The position numbers and the translations under genes are program-made. The notes below the pieces were generated by a model, which saw only the letters and a list, made by a program, of their open reading frames with translations, ran no database searches and had not been told where the DNA came from. From Fictibacillus nanhaiensis (GTDB taxonomy: Bacteria > Bacillota > Bacilli > Bacillales > Fictibacillaceae), in NCBI RefSeq assembly GCF_023715445.1, contig NZ_JAMBOD010000001.1:930001-994000 (forward strand): DNA of 64,000 nucleotides. Direction: 5' to 3'. Shown in pieces: positions 37,044 to 46,256 of this stretch; the stretch's first letter is position 1, and every line of letters begins with the position of its first letter.

Positions 37044-37550
37044 TTATTTATAAAGCTGTTGTACGATATGCGTAAGTTCAGGCAAGATTAACTTTTCCAT
37101 ACCGAGTTTTACTGCTCCCGACGATCCAGGAAGAGCAAAAATTGCCGTTTTCCCATGTACGCCAGCGACAGCACGGCTTAACATAGCCGCTGAACCTATA
37201 TCTTCTGTGTAACTTAACATACGAAAAAGCTCACCGAATCCAGTGATTTCTTTTTCAAAAAATGAAGTTAAGGATTCAATGGTTACATCCCTGAAGGCAA
37301 TTCCAGTTCCCCCATTAAATATGACAACATCAATATCTTCCTTATCTATGGCAAACTGGACAGCTTCTTGAATTTGGCCTTTATCATCACTAACAATTCT
37401 ATATTCCTGAATATCATGCTTATGAACAGACAGAAAGGAATGGATGAGCCTACCGCTTTTGTCTGTTTCTTCATTCCTTGTATCGCTTACGGTTACAATC
37501 ATGCATCTAGCCATTTTTGGAGCTAAATCTTTATGTTCTTGAACACTCAT
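37044..37550 (-). CDS. moaB: Molybdenum cofactor biosynthesis protein MoaB
   Basis: MoaB/Mog family protein, which adenylylates molybdopterin in cofactor synthesis. The product of the ATG at 37550 (AGGTG six to seven bases upstream) has 168 residues, starting MSVQEHKDLAPKMARCMIVT. It has VSDTRNEETDKSGRLI, the MoCF motif FNGGTGIAFRDVTIE and FALPGSSGAVKLGMEKLILPE. It directly follows ecsC. The TAA stop at 37044-37046 is part of the target duplication of the adjacent repeat element. Confidence 0.94.
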   Translation of the reverse strand: MSVQEHKDLAPKMARCMIVTVSDTRNEETDKSGRLIHSFLSVHKHDIQEYRIVSDDKGQIQEAVQFAIDKEDIDVVIFNGGTGIAFRDVTIESLTSFFEKEITGFGELFRMLSYTEDIGSAAMLSRAVAGVHGKTAIFALPGSSGAVKLGMEKLILPELTHIVQQLYK

Positions 37551-37559
37551 AAAAAACAC

Positions 37560-38396
37560 CTATCCGTTATATTTTTCAAAAAGATATCTTTTTTGATAAA
37601 ACTTATGTGCGATTTCAGTGATTTTCCTTGATTGCTGATAGTTCATTACAGCGCCTAATGCCATACCGAATATCGGAAGACCTTGTGTCAGCTTTTTTCT
37701 GAGAAGCATGATCGCCATCATCTTAACGATTTGTTGAATAGGATGAGACATCCAGGAAACGTCTGCTATTACGTCTTTACCTGCATAAAAAATAGGGTCT
37801 TCTTCTTCACGAAGTTCTTCCATTAACTCATCCCATTTTTCCTGCTGATACCGTTTCGGCATCGTAGCTGCATGATACACTTTAAGGGAACGCATCATTT
37901 CAGACGGTCTTTGGATATCATAGCCGTAATGCATTGCGATCGATTGGACAGACCGAATTCCTAAAGCGACCATTGCAGGGAAATCTGTTCCTAAAAAAAG
38001 AAGTCCGCCTGTCCCTGCCAGCCCTCCCTGTGAGAAGGATAATAAACGGTTGCGCGCAATTTGCTGATCAGCCATATACGATAATTGATCAATGGAGCAT
38101 TTTTTCAGATCTTCAATTTCAAAAATATCTTCCCTAAAAACCCGGGCTTCGGAGAGAAGTCGTTGTTTCATATCCAGCTGAAATTGAGAATTTTGTATAA
38201 GCGCATGAATATGAAACAGGACAGAATCTACGTATTCTCCAATTGTCTCCTGCATTTCTTCCGACAGCATATCCATTTGTCTCGTTGCCCATTTTTCATA
38301 AGTACGGCCAAAATCTGTAGGTTCGTATGTAAAAAAGTTTTCTTCCCAGTTTTTTATTTCTTGCCAGATTTGTTCTTCACGCTCTGTTAATGGCAT
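37560..38396 (-). CDS. ecsC: EcsC family protein
   Basis: A 278-residue protein of the EcsC family (named from the B. subtilis ecs ABC transporter operon, function not settled). It has a charged N-terminus (LTEREEQIWQEIKNWEENFF), a glycine-rich hydrophobic patch (SFSQGGLAGTGGLLFLGTDFPAMVALGIRSV, about 137-167) that may touch the membrane, then RPSEMMRSLKVYHAAT and a basic C-terminus. Here it is unlinked to ecsAB and sits just upstream of moaB. AAAGGAGGAA precedes the start. Confidence 0.82.
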   Translation of the reverse strand: MPLTEREEQIWQEIKNWEENFFTYEPTDFGRTYEKWATRQMDMLSEEMQETIGEYVDSVLFHIHALIQNSQFQLDMKQRLLSEARVFREDIFEIEDLKKCSIDQLSYMADQQIARNRLLSFSQGGLAGTGGLLFLGTDFPAMVALGIRSVQSIAMHYGYDIQRPSEMMRSLKVYHAATMPKRYQQEKWDELMEELREEEDPIFYAGKDVIADVSWMSHPIQQIVKMMAIMLLRKKLTQGLPIFGMALGAVMNYQQSRKITEIAHKFYQKRYLFEKYNG

Positions 38397-38477
38397 ACCG
38401 TTCCTCCTTTAACCTTTTTTATAGTTTATAATAACCGTGGATTTAAGTAAAAATAATATCTACTGTTAGTCTAGCAG

Positions 38478-39149
38478 CTAATGAGAAGAATGAAATGGGT
38501 TTTTCCATTCCATCAGCAAGCCATAGTGACACGATTCCTCATCCTCCAAATATCCAGGAACGAGAACAAGAGGGGTTCGGCCGCATCGCAGCAAAAATGA
38601 AATAACAGGGTCGCGCAATTCTCCTTTCACTACTTTTTCTATATATACATCAGGCTTCATTTCTTCGGAAAACTTATGGTATCCTGGCATCCTTCCCCCG
38701 CCTAAGAGCCTGCTAAGCTTCAACTGAATAACGGTTTCATACATAGATTGCATGAGGAGTTTTCCAAGATCAAGTTTTCTATATGAGGGACGTATACATA
38801 TATCAACTATATAAAGTGTATTCCCGTTCTTTTTATGAGTTTTAATATAACCGTTATCTGTAATCTCTTCCCAAGTATGTTTTGGATGCTCCGGGTCAAA
38901 GTCCACCAGCAATCCGGTAATTGATCCAGCAAGAACTCCGTTAATTTCTGCACATAAAGCCCCTTCAGAAAAAAGGGTTACATGATTTGTAAGCTGTTCC
39001 TCGTTCCACCATAGATCGGAAGGGAATGGCGGCGGGAAACTTTCTTTTTGAATTTGTATGAGCTCCTTAAAATCTTTCTTCTCATAATTTCTAATAATAA
39101 CTTTAACGTTTTTTTCGTTTGTGTATAAGTATTGTTCCTTTTTGTACAT
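38478..39149 (-). CDS. GNAT family N-acetyltransferase
   Basis: A 223-residue acetyltransferase. The GNAT core runs from about residue 16 (VIIRNYEKKDFKELIQIQKESFP) through YIVDICIRPSYRKLDLGKLLMQSMYE (about 109-134), where R-K-L-D-L-G-K-L takes the acetyl-CoA loop position, to a variable C-terminus (GELRDPVISFLLRCGRTPLVLVPGYLEDEES). The substrate cannot be predicted. The start has GGGAGAGGG six bases upstream. It lies downstream of ackA behind a terminator. Confidence 0.85.
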   Translation of the reverse strand: MYKKEQYLYTNEKNVKVIIRNYEKKDFKELIQIQKESFPPPFPSDLWWNEEQLTNHVTLFSEGALCAEINGVLAGSITGLLVDFDPEHPKHTWEEITDNGYIKTHKKNGNTLYIVDICIRPSYRKLDLGKLLMQSMYETVIQLKLSRLLGGGRMPGYHKFSEEMKPDVYIEKVVKGELRDPVISFLLRCGRTPLVLVPGYLEDEESCHYGLLMEWKNPFHSSH

Positions 39150-39263
39150 GAAAAACCCTCTCCCTTGATGGTTTGAGTCACTCCTGTTAAAGGTACATAA
39201 AAGAATTTACGCTTTTTTCATTCATTTTCCTTCATATAAATAAACAAATACCCACTTAAACAC

Positions 39264-39312
39264 AAAAACAACCTTTTCTCATGCAATAAATACATGATAA
39301 AAGGTTGTTTAT
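39264..39312 (-). terminator. Terminator of ackA
   Basis: AAACAACCTTTT-TCATG pairs with CATGA-AAAAGGTTGTTT; on the minus strand it ends in TTTTTG. Confidence 0.85.
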
Positions 39313-39317
39313 CAAGC

Positions 39318-40505
39318 TTACATCGCTATACGCATAGTATCTCTAGCGATCATAACTTCTTCGTTTGTAGGAATTACAATTACTTTTACAGGTGAATGAG
39401 GGTAGCTGATGAATGCTTCTTTACCGCGAACCTGATTTAATGCAGGATCCCAATACACGCCCATAAATTCTAAACCGCGAAGTACTCTTTCACGGACAGC
39501 TGTACTATTTTCACCGATACCTGCTGTAAAGATAATAGCATCAATACCTGCCATTCGTGCTGCATAAGAACCAATGTACTTATGGATACGACTAGCAAAT
39601 ACTTCTAGAGCAAGTTCAGCACGTTCATTCCCCTTCTCTGCTTCACTTTCAATATCTCGAAGATCTGAGGAGAAACCAGAAACACCGAGCATACCACTCT
39701 TATTGTTTAACACATTCAACACTTCTTCAGCACTTTGACCAGTCTTTTGCATGATATAAGGAATTAATGAAGGGTCAATGTTTCCTGAACGAGTCCCCAT
39801 TGTTACACCAGCTAAAGGAGTGAACCCCATAGAAGTATCGATGGATTTACCGCCTTCAATTGCAGCAATACTTGCTCCGTTTCCAAGGTGGCAAGAAAGA
39901 AGACGAAGCTGTTCTACCGGACGGCCAAGCAGTTCAGCCGCTCTTTCAGAAACATACTTATGGCTTGTACCATGGAAACCATATTTACGAATTCCATATT
40001 GCTCATAATACTCATACGGAAGGCTGTACAAGAATGATTTTTCCGGCATTGACTGATGGAAAGCTGTATCAAATACGGCAACAGCCGGTACATTCGGCAA
40101 TACTTTTTGGAATGCTTTAATCCCTACAACGTTTGCAGGATTGTGGAGCGGAGCTAGATATGAAATTTCTTCAATCCTTTTTAAGATTTCATCTGTAATT
40201 AAAACAGAATCGTTAAACTTTTCTCCTCCGTGAACGACACGATGGCCAATTCCTTCAATCTCATCAAGAGAGGATATGATGCCGTGATTGATCAATTTAT
40301 CTAAAAGCATAGAAACTGCTTCAGAGTGGTCCTGAATATCTTTTACTTCTTTAACTTTTTCACCATTAACTTCGATTGTGAAAATAGAATCATTTAATCC
40401 GATACGTTCAACAAGTCCTTTTGTCAGTACTTCTTCCTCGGGCATTTGTAGAAGCTGAAACTTTAAGGACGAGCTTCCGGCATTAATTGCAATAATTTTA
40501 GCCAA
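39318..40505 (-). CDS. ackA: Acetate kinase
   Basis: Converts acetyl phosphate and ADP to acetate and ATP in overflow metabolism. I place the start at the TTG at 40503-40505, with GGAGA about eight bases upstream, giving [18 protein letters not shown] and 395 residues, the B. subtilis length. An ATG three codons upstream is too close to the ribosome site. Motifs: [11 protein letters not shown] with the catalytic Arg, [36 protein letters not shown] and [10 protein letters not shown]. Two cre-type boxes lie upstream, matching the CcpA activation of ackA known in B. subtilis. Confidence 0.96.
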   Translation of the reverse strand: MAKIIAINAGSSSLKFQLLQMPEEEVLTKGLVERIGLNDSIFTIEVNGEKVKEVKDIQDHSEAVSMLLDKLINHGIISSLDEIEGIGHRVVHGGEKFNDSVLITDEILKRIEEISYLAPLHNPANVVGIKAFQKVLPNVPAVAVFDTAFHQSMPEKSFLYSLPYEYYEQYGIRKYGFHGTSHKYVSERAAELLGRPVEQLRLLSCHLGNGASIAAIEGGKSIDTSMGFTPLAGVTMGTRSGNIDPSLIPYIMQKTGQSAEEVLNVLNNKSGMLGVSGFSSDLRDIESEAEKGNERAELALEVFASRIHKYIGSYAARMAGIDAIIFTAGIGENSTAVRERVLRGLEFMGVYWDPALNQVRGKEAFISYPHSPVKVIVIPTNEEVMIARDTMRIAM

Positions 40506-40618
40506 AATAGCCATCTCCTTCAATTCAAGAAAAAGAAGAGCGCTTTGCTGCACACTTCTATCTCATTAATACTATAATCCTTCCTTATTTAAACATTGCA
40601 CATCGTTATTATCAAGGT

Positions 40619-40633
40619 TGTAAAACGCTTACA
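40619..40633. promoter_or_regulatory. Second cre-like site at ackA
   Basis: TGTAAAACGCTTACA has one complete cre half site (TGTAAGCG on the minus strand) with one extra base in the other half. Confidence 0.5.
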
Positions 40634-40656
40634 CCTTATATTCATGCAATTCAGAT

Positions 40657-40672
40657 TTGAATGCGTTTGCAA
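40657..40672 (-). promoter_or_regulatory. cre site upstream of ackA
   Basis: On the minus strand TTGCAAACGCATTCAA fits the consensus WTGNAANCGNWNNCWW at every position. It lies about 150 bases upstream of the ackA start, in front of the promoter region, as expected for CcpA activation. Confidence 0.75.
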
Positions 40673-40676
40673 CTGT

Positions 40677-40711
40677 ACAAAAAAAACAGCATGAGTGATC
40701 CCACGCTGTTA
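40677..40711 (-). terminator. Terminator of ytxK
   Basis: AACAGC and GCTGTT (40685-40690, 40705-40710) enclose a longer imperfect stem, then TTTTTTTT on the minus strand; it overlaps the ytxK stop. Confidence 0.85.
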
Positions 40712-41707
40712 TTTTTCACGTTCCCATTCAGTTTTAAACCACTCATTCATCTGGTCCATCACATTTGCCAATCCGGTTTTGTTTGAAAAAGAAGGCAGCT
40801 GCGCAAGAATTGCTTGTTTTGGCTTAATAGCCCCTTCACCATTCTTTTGCAGAATCAGGATGCTTTTCGCATGAACCGATGATTTGAAAAGTGTTTCCGG
40901 GAGCTGAAGCAAACCTAAGATGGTTACATTTTCTTTAATCCAGGCTTGCAATAAAGCTGATTGTTCACTTTCAAAAAGGTTGTTTGGAACAATAAAAATA
41001 CCAATTCCAGCTTCTTTTAAATGATTGACTGACTGTTCGATGATTAAGTGATGTGCATAAGTGTGACCGTTTTTTTCTCTTACTTTATACACTTTAGCAG
41101 TATCGTCATCTGGGTAATATCCGACAGGCAGGTCCGCTATAACAACATCAACCGGATCTGCATAGAGAGGTTTAATCACATCTTGATGGAACAGCTCTGC
41201 TTTATGTTTTTGTATGTTTGCGTTTACCCAGGCTAAACGCAGCAGCGTTTCATCTACTTCAACACCAAACGCTTCACATTCTTTATCTTTTAGCTGATTT
41301 AATACAGCAGTCAATAAATTTCCAGAACCGATTACTGGGTCTAATAGGGTAAGATGCTCCGCTTTTTTCATGAATTTCTGTACAAGGTAGCCTGTGAATA
41401 AAGCTACAGCATCCGGAGTCATTGCATGATGGGGCTGAACAGCTTCCTTCATTCCTTTTAATACAGCCAGCTGAAAAGCTTTACGTAATTCTTCCTTGCC
41501 GTATTCAGTCAAGTTAACCTTTTTATACTCCCCCGTTAAAACACTGATCAATTCTTTTGGATACTCTTTAGGAATCTCCTGAAAAAACAAATTTTCGCCT
41601 GTTTCAACGAGAGCATCTAAATATGGTATTTCTAATTTTTCCTTTATGGCTGTTGTTGTATTATCTAATACTATAAATAGTTTCTCCACATCTTTAAAAG
41701 TACTCAT
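40709..41707 (-). CDS. ytxK: Class I methyltransferase-like protein YtxK
   Basis: A 332-residue protein related to N6-adenine DNA methyltransferases. An N-terminal helical part (1-100) is followed by the SAM-binding motif LLDPVIGSGNLLTAVLNQL (about 140-158), an acidic VEVDE, and the motif IV region VVIADLPVGYYPDDD. This last replaces the usual (D/N)PP(Y/F) with DLPVGY. It has no target-recognition domain of a restriction system and no adjacent endonuclease. In B. subtilis ytxK lies next to ackA and tpx as here. The substrate is unknown. Confidence 0.88.
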   Translation of the reverse strand: MSTFKDVEKLFIVLDNTTTAIKEKLEIPYLDALVETGENLFFQEIPKEYPKELISVLTGEYKKVNLTEYGKEELRKAFQLAVLKGMKEAVQPHHAMTPDAVALFTGYLVQKFMKKAEHLTLLDPVIGSGNLLTAVLNQLKDKECEAFGVEVDETLLRLAWVNANIQKHKAELFHQDVIKPLYADPVDVVIADLPVGYYPDDDTAKVYKVREKNGHTYAHHLIIEQSVNHLKEAGIGIFIVPNNLFESEQSALLQAWIKENVTILGLLQLPETLFKSSVHAKSILILQKNGEGAIKPKQAILAQLPSFSNKTGLANVMDQMNEWFKTEWEREK

Positions 41708-41794
41708 TATTTCCTCCTAAGTTTTCACAGGAAACATTTTATCAAATGACATGCACCATACACAATGCTAAACCATTTATAAATGCTGTTTCAT

Positions 41795-41826
41795 AAAAAA
41801 ACTCCAGCAGAGAGCACTGCCGGAGA
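41795..41826 (-). terminator. Terminator of tpx
   Basis: CTCCGGCAG and CTGCTGGAG arms with an 8-base loop, then TTTTTTT on the minus strand. Confidence 0.88.
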
Positions 41827-41839
41827 TGGGTGGTTACTG

Positions 41840-42337
41840 TTATTTCGCAGCTTTTGCAGCTTCAATCGCTGCTTCATAATTTGGATGGTTCGTAACTTCG
41901 TCTACATATTCAACATATGTAACTTTGTCAGAGCTATCGATAACGAATACGGAGCGTGCTAAAAGGCGCAATTCCTCAATCGCTACACCATAAGCTTTTC
42001 CAAAAGAAAGATCACGGTGATCAGATAGCGTTTGAACGTTTTCAATACCTGCTGCTGCACACCATCTCTTTTGTGCAAAAGGCAAGTCCACTGAGATCGT
42101 CAACACCTTAACATGATCAAGCTTAGAAGCTTCCTCGTTAAAACGGCGGACCTCAGCATCGCAGACACCTGTATCCACTGACGGTACAGCTGCTATCAGT
42201 CTTACACTTCCTTTTGAATCTGCTAAAGTAACCTCAGACAAATCATTTGCAAGAACTTTAAAATCTGGAGCTTGATCTCCTGCTTTTACCTGGTTTCCTA
42301 ATAAAGTGACCGGTTTTTCTTTAAATGTAACGCTCAT
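41840..42337 (-). CDS. tpx: Thiol peroxidase Tpx
   Basis: Peroxiredoxin of the Tpx class that reduces hydroperoxides using thioredoxin. It has 165 residues, with peroxidatic Cys59 in [15 protein letters not shown] and resolving Cys93 in [17 protein letters not shown], the spacing typical of Tpx. The N-terminus [21 protein letters not shown] is also typical. AGGAGG precedes the ATG. It lies between ytfJ and ytxK as in B. subtilis, behind a terminator. Confidence 0.96.
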   Translation of the reverse strand: MSVTFKEKPVTLLGNQVKAGDQAPDFKVLANDLSEVTLADSKGSVRLIAAVPSVDTGVCDAEVRRFNEEASKLDHVKVLTISVDLPFAQKRWCAAAGIENVQTLSDHRDLSFGKAYGVAIEELRLLARSVFVIDSSDKVTYVEYVDEVTNHPNYEAAIEAAKAAK

Positions 42338-42397
42338 GATCTATAACTCCTCCTTCAAATTTATGTACTTCCCTATTCATCTTAAAACATCACAGAA

Positions 42398-42424
42398 GAA
42401 AAAGCTAACAAGATGTTAGCTTCC
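42398..42424 (-). terminator. Terminator of ytfIJ
   Basis: AAGCTAACA and TGTTAGCTT form the stem; TTTTTCTTC follows on the minus strand. Confidence 0.85.
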
Positions 42425-42426
42425 TT

Positions 42427-42891
42427 TTAAAACTCATTTGGTTGTGTAGTTGAAGATCCTTTTGTTTTATTTTTATTCATTAAATGCTGCAGTTTATCGA
42501 TGACACCAGGCGCTAAGTCTAAAATTCTTTCATAAAGATGTGTACTGTTATCTAAATGAATTGTTTTTATCCCCGTATTGCTAACAACCAGGAATGCGAT
42601 TGGAGTAATTGAAACTCCGCCCCCGCTTCCTCCTCCAAAAGGCATCTCTTTAGAATCACTTGAAGATCCTTGATGTGATTGCTGTGACCCTTGGGAAGAA
42701 TTTTGAGATTGCTGCTGATTTCCGAATTCACTTCCTCCGGCTGCAAAACCAAAACCAACTTTTGAAACAGTAAGGATTACACTGCCATCAGGTGTTTCGA
42801 CAGGGTCTCCAATAATCGTATTAACATCGATCATTTCTTTTAGATTTTCCATTGCGGTTTTCATTAAACCCTGGATTGGATGTTCACTCAT
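42427..42891 (-). CDS. ytfJ: GerW family sporulation protein YtfJ
   Basis: A 154-residue member of the YtfJ/GerW family, spore proteins linked to germination in Bacillus. The N-terminal part (EHPIQGLMKTAMENLKEMID) and VNTIIGDPVETPDGSVILTVSKVGFGFAAGGSEF are the family signature. A low-complexity Gln/Ser/Gly linker (about 63-95; SSQGSQQSHQG) precedes GGGSGGGVSITPIAFLVVSNTGIKTI. It has no signal peptide. It follows ytfI by three bases, so both are one operon. Confidence 0.92.
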   Translation of the reverse strand: MSEHPIQGLMKTAMENLKEMIDVNTIIGDPVETPDGSVILTVSKVGFGFAAGGSEFGNQQQSQNSSQGSQQSHQGSSSDSKEMPFGGGSGGGVSITPIAFLVVSNTGIKTIHLDNSTHLYERILDLAPGVIDKLQHLMNKNKTKGSSTTQPNEF

Positions 42892-42894
42892 TTT

Positions 42895-43566
42895 TTACAC
42901 TCCTCCAGTCATATATTCAGAATTTACCTGAGATGAACTCCTTGACTTTCGCCAAGATTTCAATATTTTTAACATAACGACAATAGCATGCCCGATTTTA
43001 AAAGAAACCATACAAGAAAGCCTCGTTTCACTATGCATTCCTTGAAAAACAGGAACAACAGAAATAGACGGTGTTCCTTTTAATTGAAAAAATGTATTAA
43101 TGAGCTGGAGTACGATACCTTTTATCCCCCAGACTGTTCCAGCTGCCACCGCTGATGAAGAGGCTTCTCCTAGACCGATTGCACTGTGCCACTCAACATT
43201 AGAAACTTTTATTTTCTTTAAAAATTGCGCAATAATGCGATAAAAGTTTTGGACATGCTTCAATGTTTTTTGAAACATGATATATTGGTGCTTGAGCTGT
43301 TTAAACGATTTCCTTTTCTTTTTTTCTTTCTTTTGTCCCATACTTGCCTGCGTTTCTTCTTTTATTTTCACCGCATGGTCTTTTGTATCGACCTTGACAA
43401 GAGGAATATGAAGTGTGTACTTTATAATGCGATACATACGCAAAGTGATTTTAATATCGCTGTTATCGTTGCGATGCACAAAGTTTAGTGCAACATTAAG
43501 CGTGGAAATCATTAAGAGTAAAAATAGAATGATAAAAATAGATAAAATGATTAAAATCCATTCCAT
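42895..43566 (-). CDS. ytfI: DUF2953 protein YtfI
   Basis: A 223-residue protein with a single N-terminal membrane helix (about 3-30; ILIILSIFIILFLLLMISTLNVAL) followed by a basic soluble domain. It has a Lys-rich stretch near residues 78-90 (KKEKKKRKSF) and a C-terminal part with GLGEASSSAVAAGTVWGIKGIVLQLI. DUF2953/YtfI is usually encoded next to ytfJ, implying a forespore or spore-membrane role; the mechanism is unknown. Confidence 0.87.
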   Translation of the reverse strand: MEWILIILSIFIILFLLLMISTLNVALNFVHRNDNSDIKITLRMYRIIKYTLHIPLVKVDTKDHAVKIKEETQASMGQKKEKKKRKSFKQLKHQYIMFQKTLKHVQNFYRIIAQFLKKIKVSNVEWHSAIGLGEASSSAVAAGTVWGIKGIVLQLINTFFQLKGTPSISVVPVFQGMHSETRLSCMVSFKIGHAIVVMLKILKSWRKSRSSSQVNSEYMTGGV

Positions 43567-43716
43567 AAATGTTCTTCCCTTCTATTTTTTCAGTATAGGC
43601 AAGGGATTGTTAATCTAAACGTATATAGAATGTCTGCTACAATATAGCCAGGGAATCAATATTGACAGTCCGAACAAAATAACTGTGGAGTATAATTTTT
43701 AAGGGAGGTAGGAAAG

Positions 43717-44514
43717 ATGACTGAAAGAAATAAGATTTTCTTTTTCTATAAAAAAGAAGAATCCATACTTAAAAAAGCAGATGGACTTAAATCTTTAGCA
43801 GAAAGAGAAGGGTTCGCGGTCACAGAGAATGAAAAAGAAGCCAACATCATTGCAAGCATCGGCGGTGACGGAGCATTCTTACAGGCTGTTCGAAAGACAG
43901 GATTTAGAGAAGATTGTCTTTATGTCGGGGTAAGTACATTAGATTCGGAATTTTATTGTGATTTTCATATTGATGATCAAGCAGGCATGATTGAAGCCAT
44001 GAAGAACGAACAGATCGAAGTCAGGAAGTATCCAGCTCTATCCGTAACGATTGATGGACAAGGATTGTTTTATTGTCTGAATGAATGTTCACTTCGTTCT
44101 TCCATTATAAGAACGCTTGAAATTGATGTTTTTATTGATGATCTTTATTTTGAGACTTTCCGCGGCGACGGATTGATCATTTCAACTCCAACTGGCAGTA
44201 CAGCATATAACAAATCCGTTAACGGCGCTGTAGTAGATCCAATGCTTGCCTGTTATCAGATCAGTGAGCTTGCTTCATTAAATAACAATCGGTACCGTAC
44301 ACTTGGTTCATCATTTTTATTGAGTGATAACAGAAAAATGTCGTTAAAAATCAAACATGATAACAGCCATTATCCGATAATCGGAATGGATAATGAGGCA
44401 ATGAGTGTAAAGCATTGTGAAAGCTTAAGTTTTGAGCTGACAAATAAACGGATAAAAACGGTTAAGTTAAAAGATAACTCGTTTTGGCATAAAGTGAAAA
44501 GAAGTTTTCTATAG
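43717..44514 (+). CDS. nadK: NAD kinase (second Bacillus type)
   Basis: Phosphorylates NAD to NADP. The 265-residue protein carries the catalytic GGDG motif in ASIGGDGAFLQAVRKTG (about 47-63), then TLDSEFYCDFH, a lineage feature of the YtdI/NadK2 paralogue, and the conserved ISTPTGSTAYNKSVNGAVVDP. It lies between ytfI and ytcJ, the place of ytdI (ppnKB, nadK2) in B. subtilis. The ribosome site is AGGGAGGTAGG. A TTGACA upstream is 23 bases from the TATAAT, so the promoter is uncertain. Confidence 0.93.
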   Translation: MTERNKIFFFYKKEESILKKADGLKSLAEREGFAVTENEKEANIIASIGGDGAFLQAVRKTGFREDCLYVGVSTLDSEFYCDFHIDDQAGMIEAMKNEQIEVRKYPALSVTIDGQGLFYCLNECSLRSSIIRTLEIDVFIDDLYFETFRGDGLIISTPTGSTAYNKSVNGAVVDPMLACYQISELASLNNNRYRTLGSSFLLSDNRKMSLKIKHDNSHYPIIGMDNEAMSVKHCESLSFELTNKRIKTVKLKDNSFWHKVKRSFL

Positions 44515-44519
44515 CTGAT

Positions 44520-44550
44520 AAAAACAGCCTGCGTTTGCAGGCTGTTTCTT
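44520..44550. terminator. Bidirectional terminator between nadK and ytcJ
   Basis: AAACAGCCTGC and GCAGGCTGTTT around GTTT. Confidence 0.92.
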
Positions 44551-44553
44551 GTA

Positions 44554-46167
44554 TTAACTATGGGAATGTGTATTTTTTGCTGAAGATAATTCGTATGCAA
44601 TCTCACCCTCAACGATCGTGTATTTCACTTTAGCTTCAAGTATTTCATCTATAGTTATCTTGAATAAATCACGGTCGTATACCGTGAAATCCGCAGCATA
44701 ACCATCTTTAATATATCCTCTTATATGTTCTTGTCCAATGGCCGCAGCACTGCCAAAAGTATAAAGCCCAATCGCTTCATGTCTTGTAAGTTTTTGTTCC
44801 AGTACGTATCCCTCGTGTTTTTCACGTGGTTTTCTGCGGGCAACAGCTGCATAGATACCTAATAAGGGATTAACAGGTTCTATTGGGGCATCTGATCCGC
44901 CTGCACAAATGATACCTTCATCCAGCAAGGTTCGGAAAGCATAAGCATAAGGAATCCGTTCCGTACCGAGACGTTCAATTAGCCACGGAAAATCGGATGC
45001 AACAAAACCAGGCTGAACATCTAGGATAACGGACAGCTGTTTCAACTCATTGATCAAAGACTCTGATACTAAACCTGCATGAATAAGCCGGTCCGCACCA
45101 CCATGGGGGGGACATTTTTTTATCACTTCAATCGTTTTCTGAAGAGCCATATCGCCAATGGTATGAACAGCAATATTCATGTTTTCTTTTCTGGCTTTTT
45201 GAATCAGTTTTAACAATTCATCGTCCTCGTGAATATAAACACCCGATGTTTCAGGAGCATCATTATAAGGATGAGAAAGCCATGCTGTTCGTCCTCCAAA
45301 AGCTCCATCACAGAATATTTTCATAGCACCATATTCAACAAACGGCAGCTGATAATTTTTTTTGATCTTTTTAAAATCATCAAGGGCCTCATGATGTACG
45401 AGTAAATGGGCTTTGAATTTTAAATGATCATCTTCAAAAACCTTTTTATAAGCATTTAAAGGTCTTTCAACATTTCCATAATAACTAAGGTCCTCTGAAT
45501 GCCCACCGGTTAATCCTAACGAAAGCAAGTATTCTACAGATGTTTTTAAAGCTTTGTTCAAATATTCCTGCGAAACTTCCGGAACTACTTTTTTTACGAG
45601 GTCAGCTGCACTATCATGCAATAATCCAGTAGGATCTCCGTCAGCATCCCGTTTAATGATACCTCCTGCTGGATCTGGCGTTTCATTCATTATTCCTGCT
45701 AGTTCAAGTGCTTTTGAATTTGCTAAAAAAGCATGACGGCATACTCTTGATAATAAAACAGGACGGCCCTCAGAAATCACATCTAATTCGTTCTTGTGAA
45801 AAATTTTTCGGTCTATAAAATTGTTCTCATTCCATCCTTCCCCAAGGAGCCACTCATTTTCATCCAAAGTTTTCGCTTTTTTTCTTAAGGCCTTTTCCAT
45901 TTCTTCTGCAGAAGTCATTTCTGAAAGATCCAATCTAATGAGCTTCTCACCATGCCCGATCAAATGCAAGTGACTGTCAACAAAACCAGGAAACATAACA
46001 TTTCCTTCTAAATCTACAGTCTGTGTAATTTCTTGGCTAAAAATAGGATAGAGTTCTTCTTTCTTTCCTGTTTTCACAATAGTACCATCTTTCACATATA
46101 CCGCTTCACATTGATCGCCTTCATTAATCATTGTATAAATCGTGCCATTATGAAACAAAGTTCCCAC
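44554..46167 (-). CDS. ytcJ: Amidohydrolase YtcJ
   Basis: A 537-residue metal-dependent amidohydrolase of the YtcJ group (related to NfdA formamide deformylases). I use the GTG at 46165-46167, which has AAAGGTGG seven bases upstream; the product begins MGTLFHNGTIYTMINEGDQ. Metal-binding motifs are PGFVDSHLHLIGHG (about 65-78), the carboxylated or metal residues near KIFCDGAFGGRTAWLSHPY, NIAVHTIGDMALQ and CAGGSDAPIEPVNPLLG. The substrate is unknown; other members hydrolyse N-substituted formamides. It follows mbcS, but a terminator and a TATAAT (46204-46209) between them suggest separate transcription. Confidence 0.9.
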   Translation of the reverse strand: MGTLFHNGTIYTMINEGDQCEAVYVKDGTIVKTGKKEELYPIFSQEITQTVDLEGNVMFPGFVDSHLHLIGHGEKLIRLDLSEMTSAEEMEKALRKKAKTLDENEWLLGEGWNENNFIDRKIFHKNELDVISEGRPVLLSRVCRHAFLANSKALELAGIMNETPDPAGGIIKRDADGDPTGLLHDSAADLVKKVVPEVSQEYLNKALKTSVEYLLSLGLTGGHSEDLSYYGNVERPLNAYKKVFEDDHLKFKAHLLVHHEALDDFKKIKKNYQLPFVEYGAMKIFCDGAFGGRTAWLSHPYNDAPETSGVYIHEDDELLKLIQKARKENMNIAVHTIGDMALQKTIEVIKKCPPHGGADRLIHAGLVSESLINELKQLSVILDVQPGFVASDFPWLIERLGTERIPYAYAFRTLLDEGIICAGGSDAPIEPVNPLLGIYAAVARRKPREKHEGYVLEQKLTRHEAIGLYTFGSAAAIGQEHIRGYIKDGYAADFTVYDRDLFKITIDEILEAKVKYTIVEGEIAYELSSAKNTHSHS

Positions 46168-46222
46168 TTTCTTACCACCTTTTGTACATAACATTTTAAT
46201 CGTATTATAACGGTTTTCAGAA

Positions 46223-46248
46223 CAAAAAGCAGACATCAGCCTGCTTTT
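46223..46248 (-). terminator. Terminator of mbcS
   Basis: AAAAGCAG and CTGCTTTT arms with an 8-base loop, T-run on the minus strand. Confidence 0.78.
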
Positions 46249-46256
46249 CATTACCC

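Noticed and set aside
43660-43717. TTGACA and TATAAT upstream of nadK as a promoter
   Set aside because: The spacing is 23 bases, too long for sigma-A; the true promoter was not identified.
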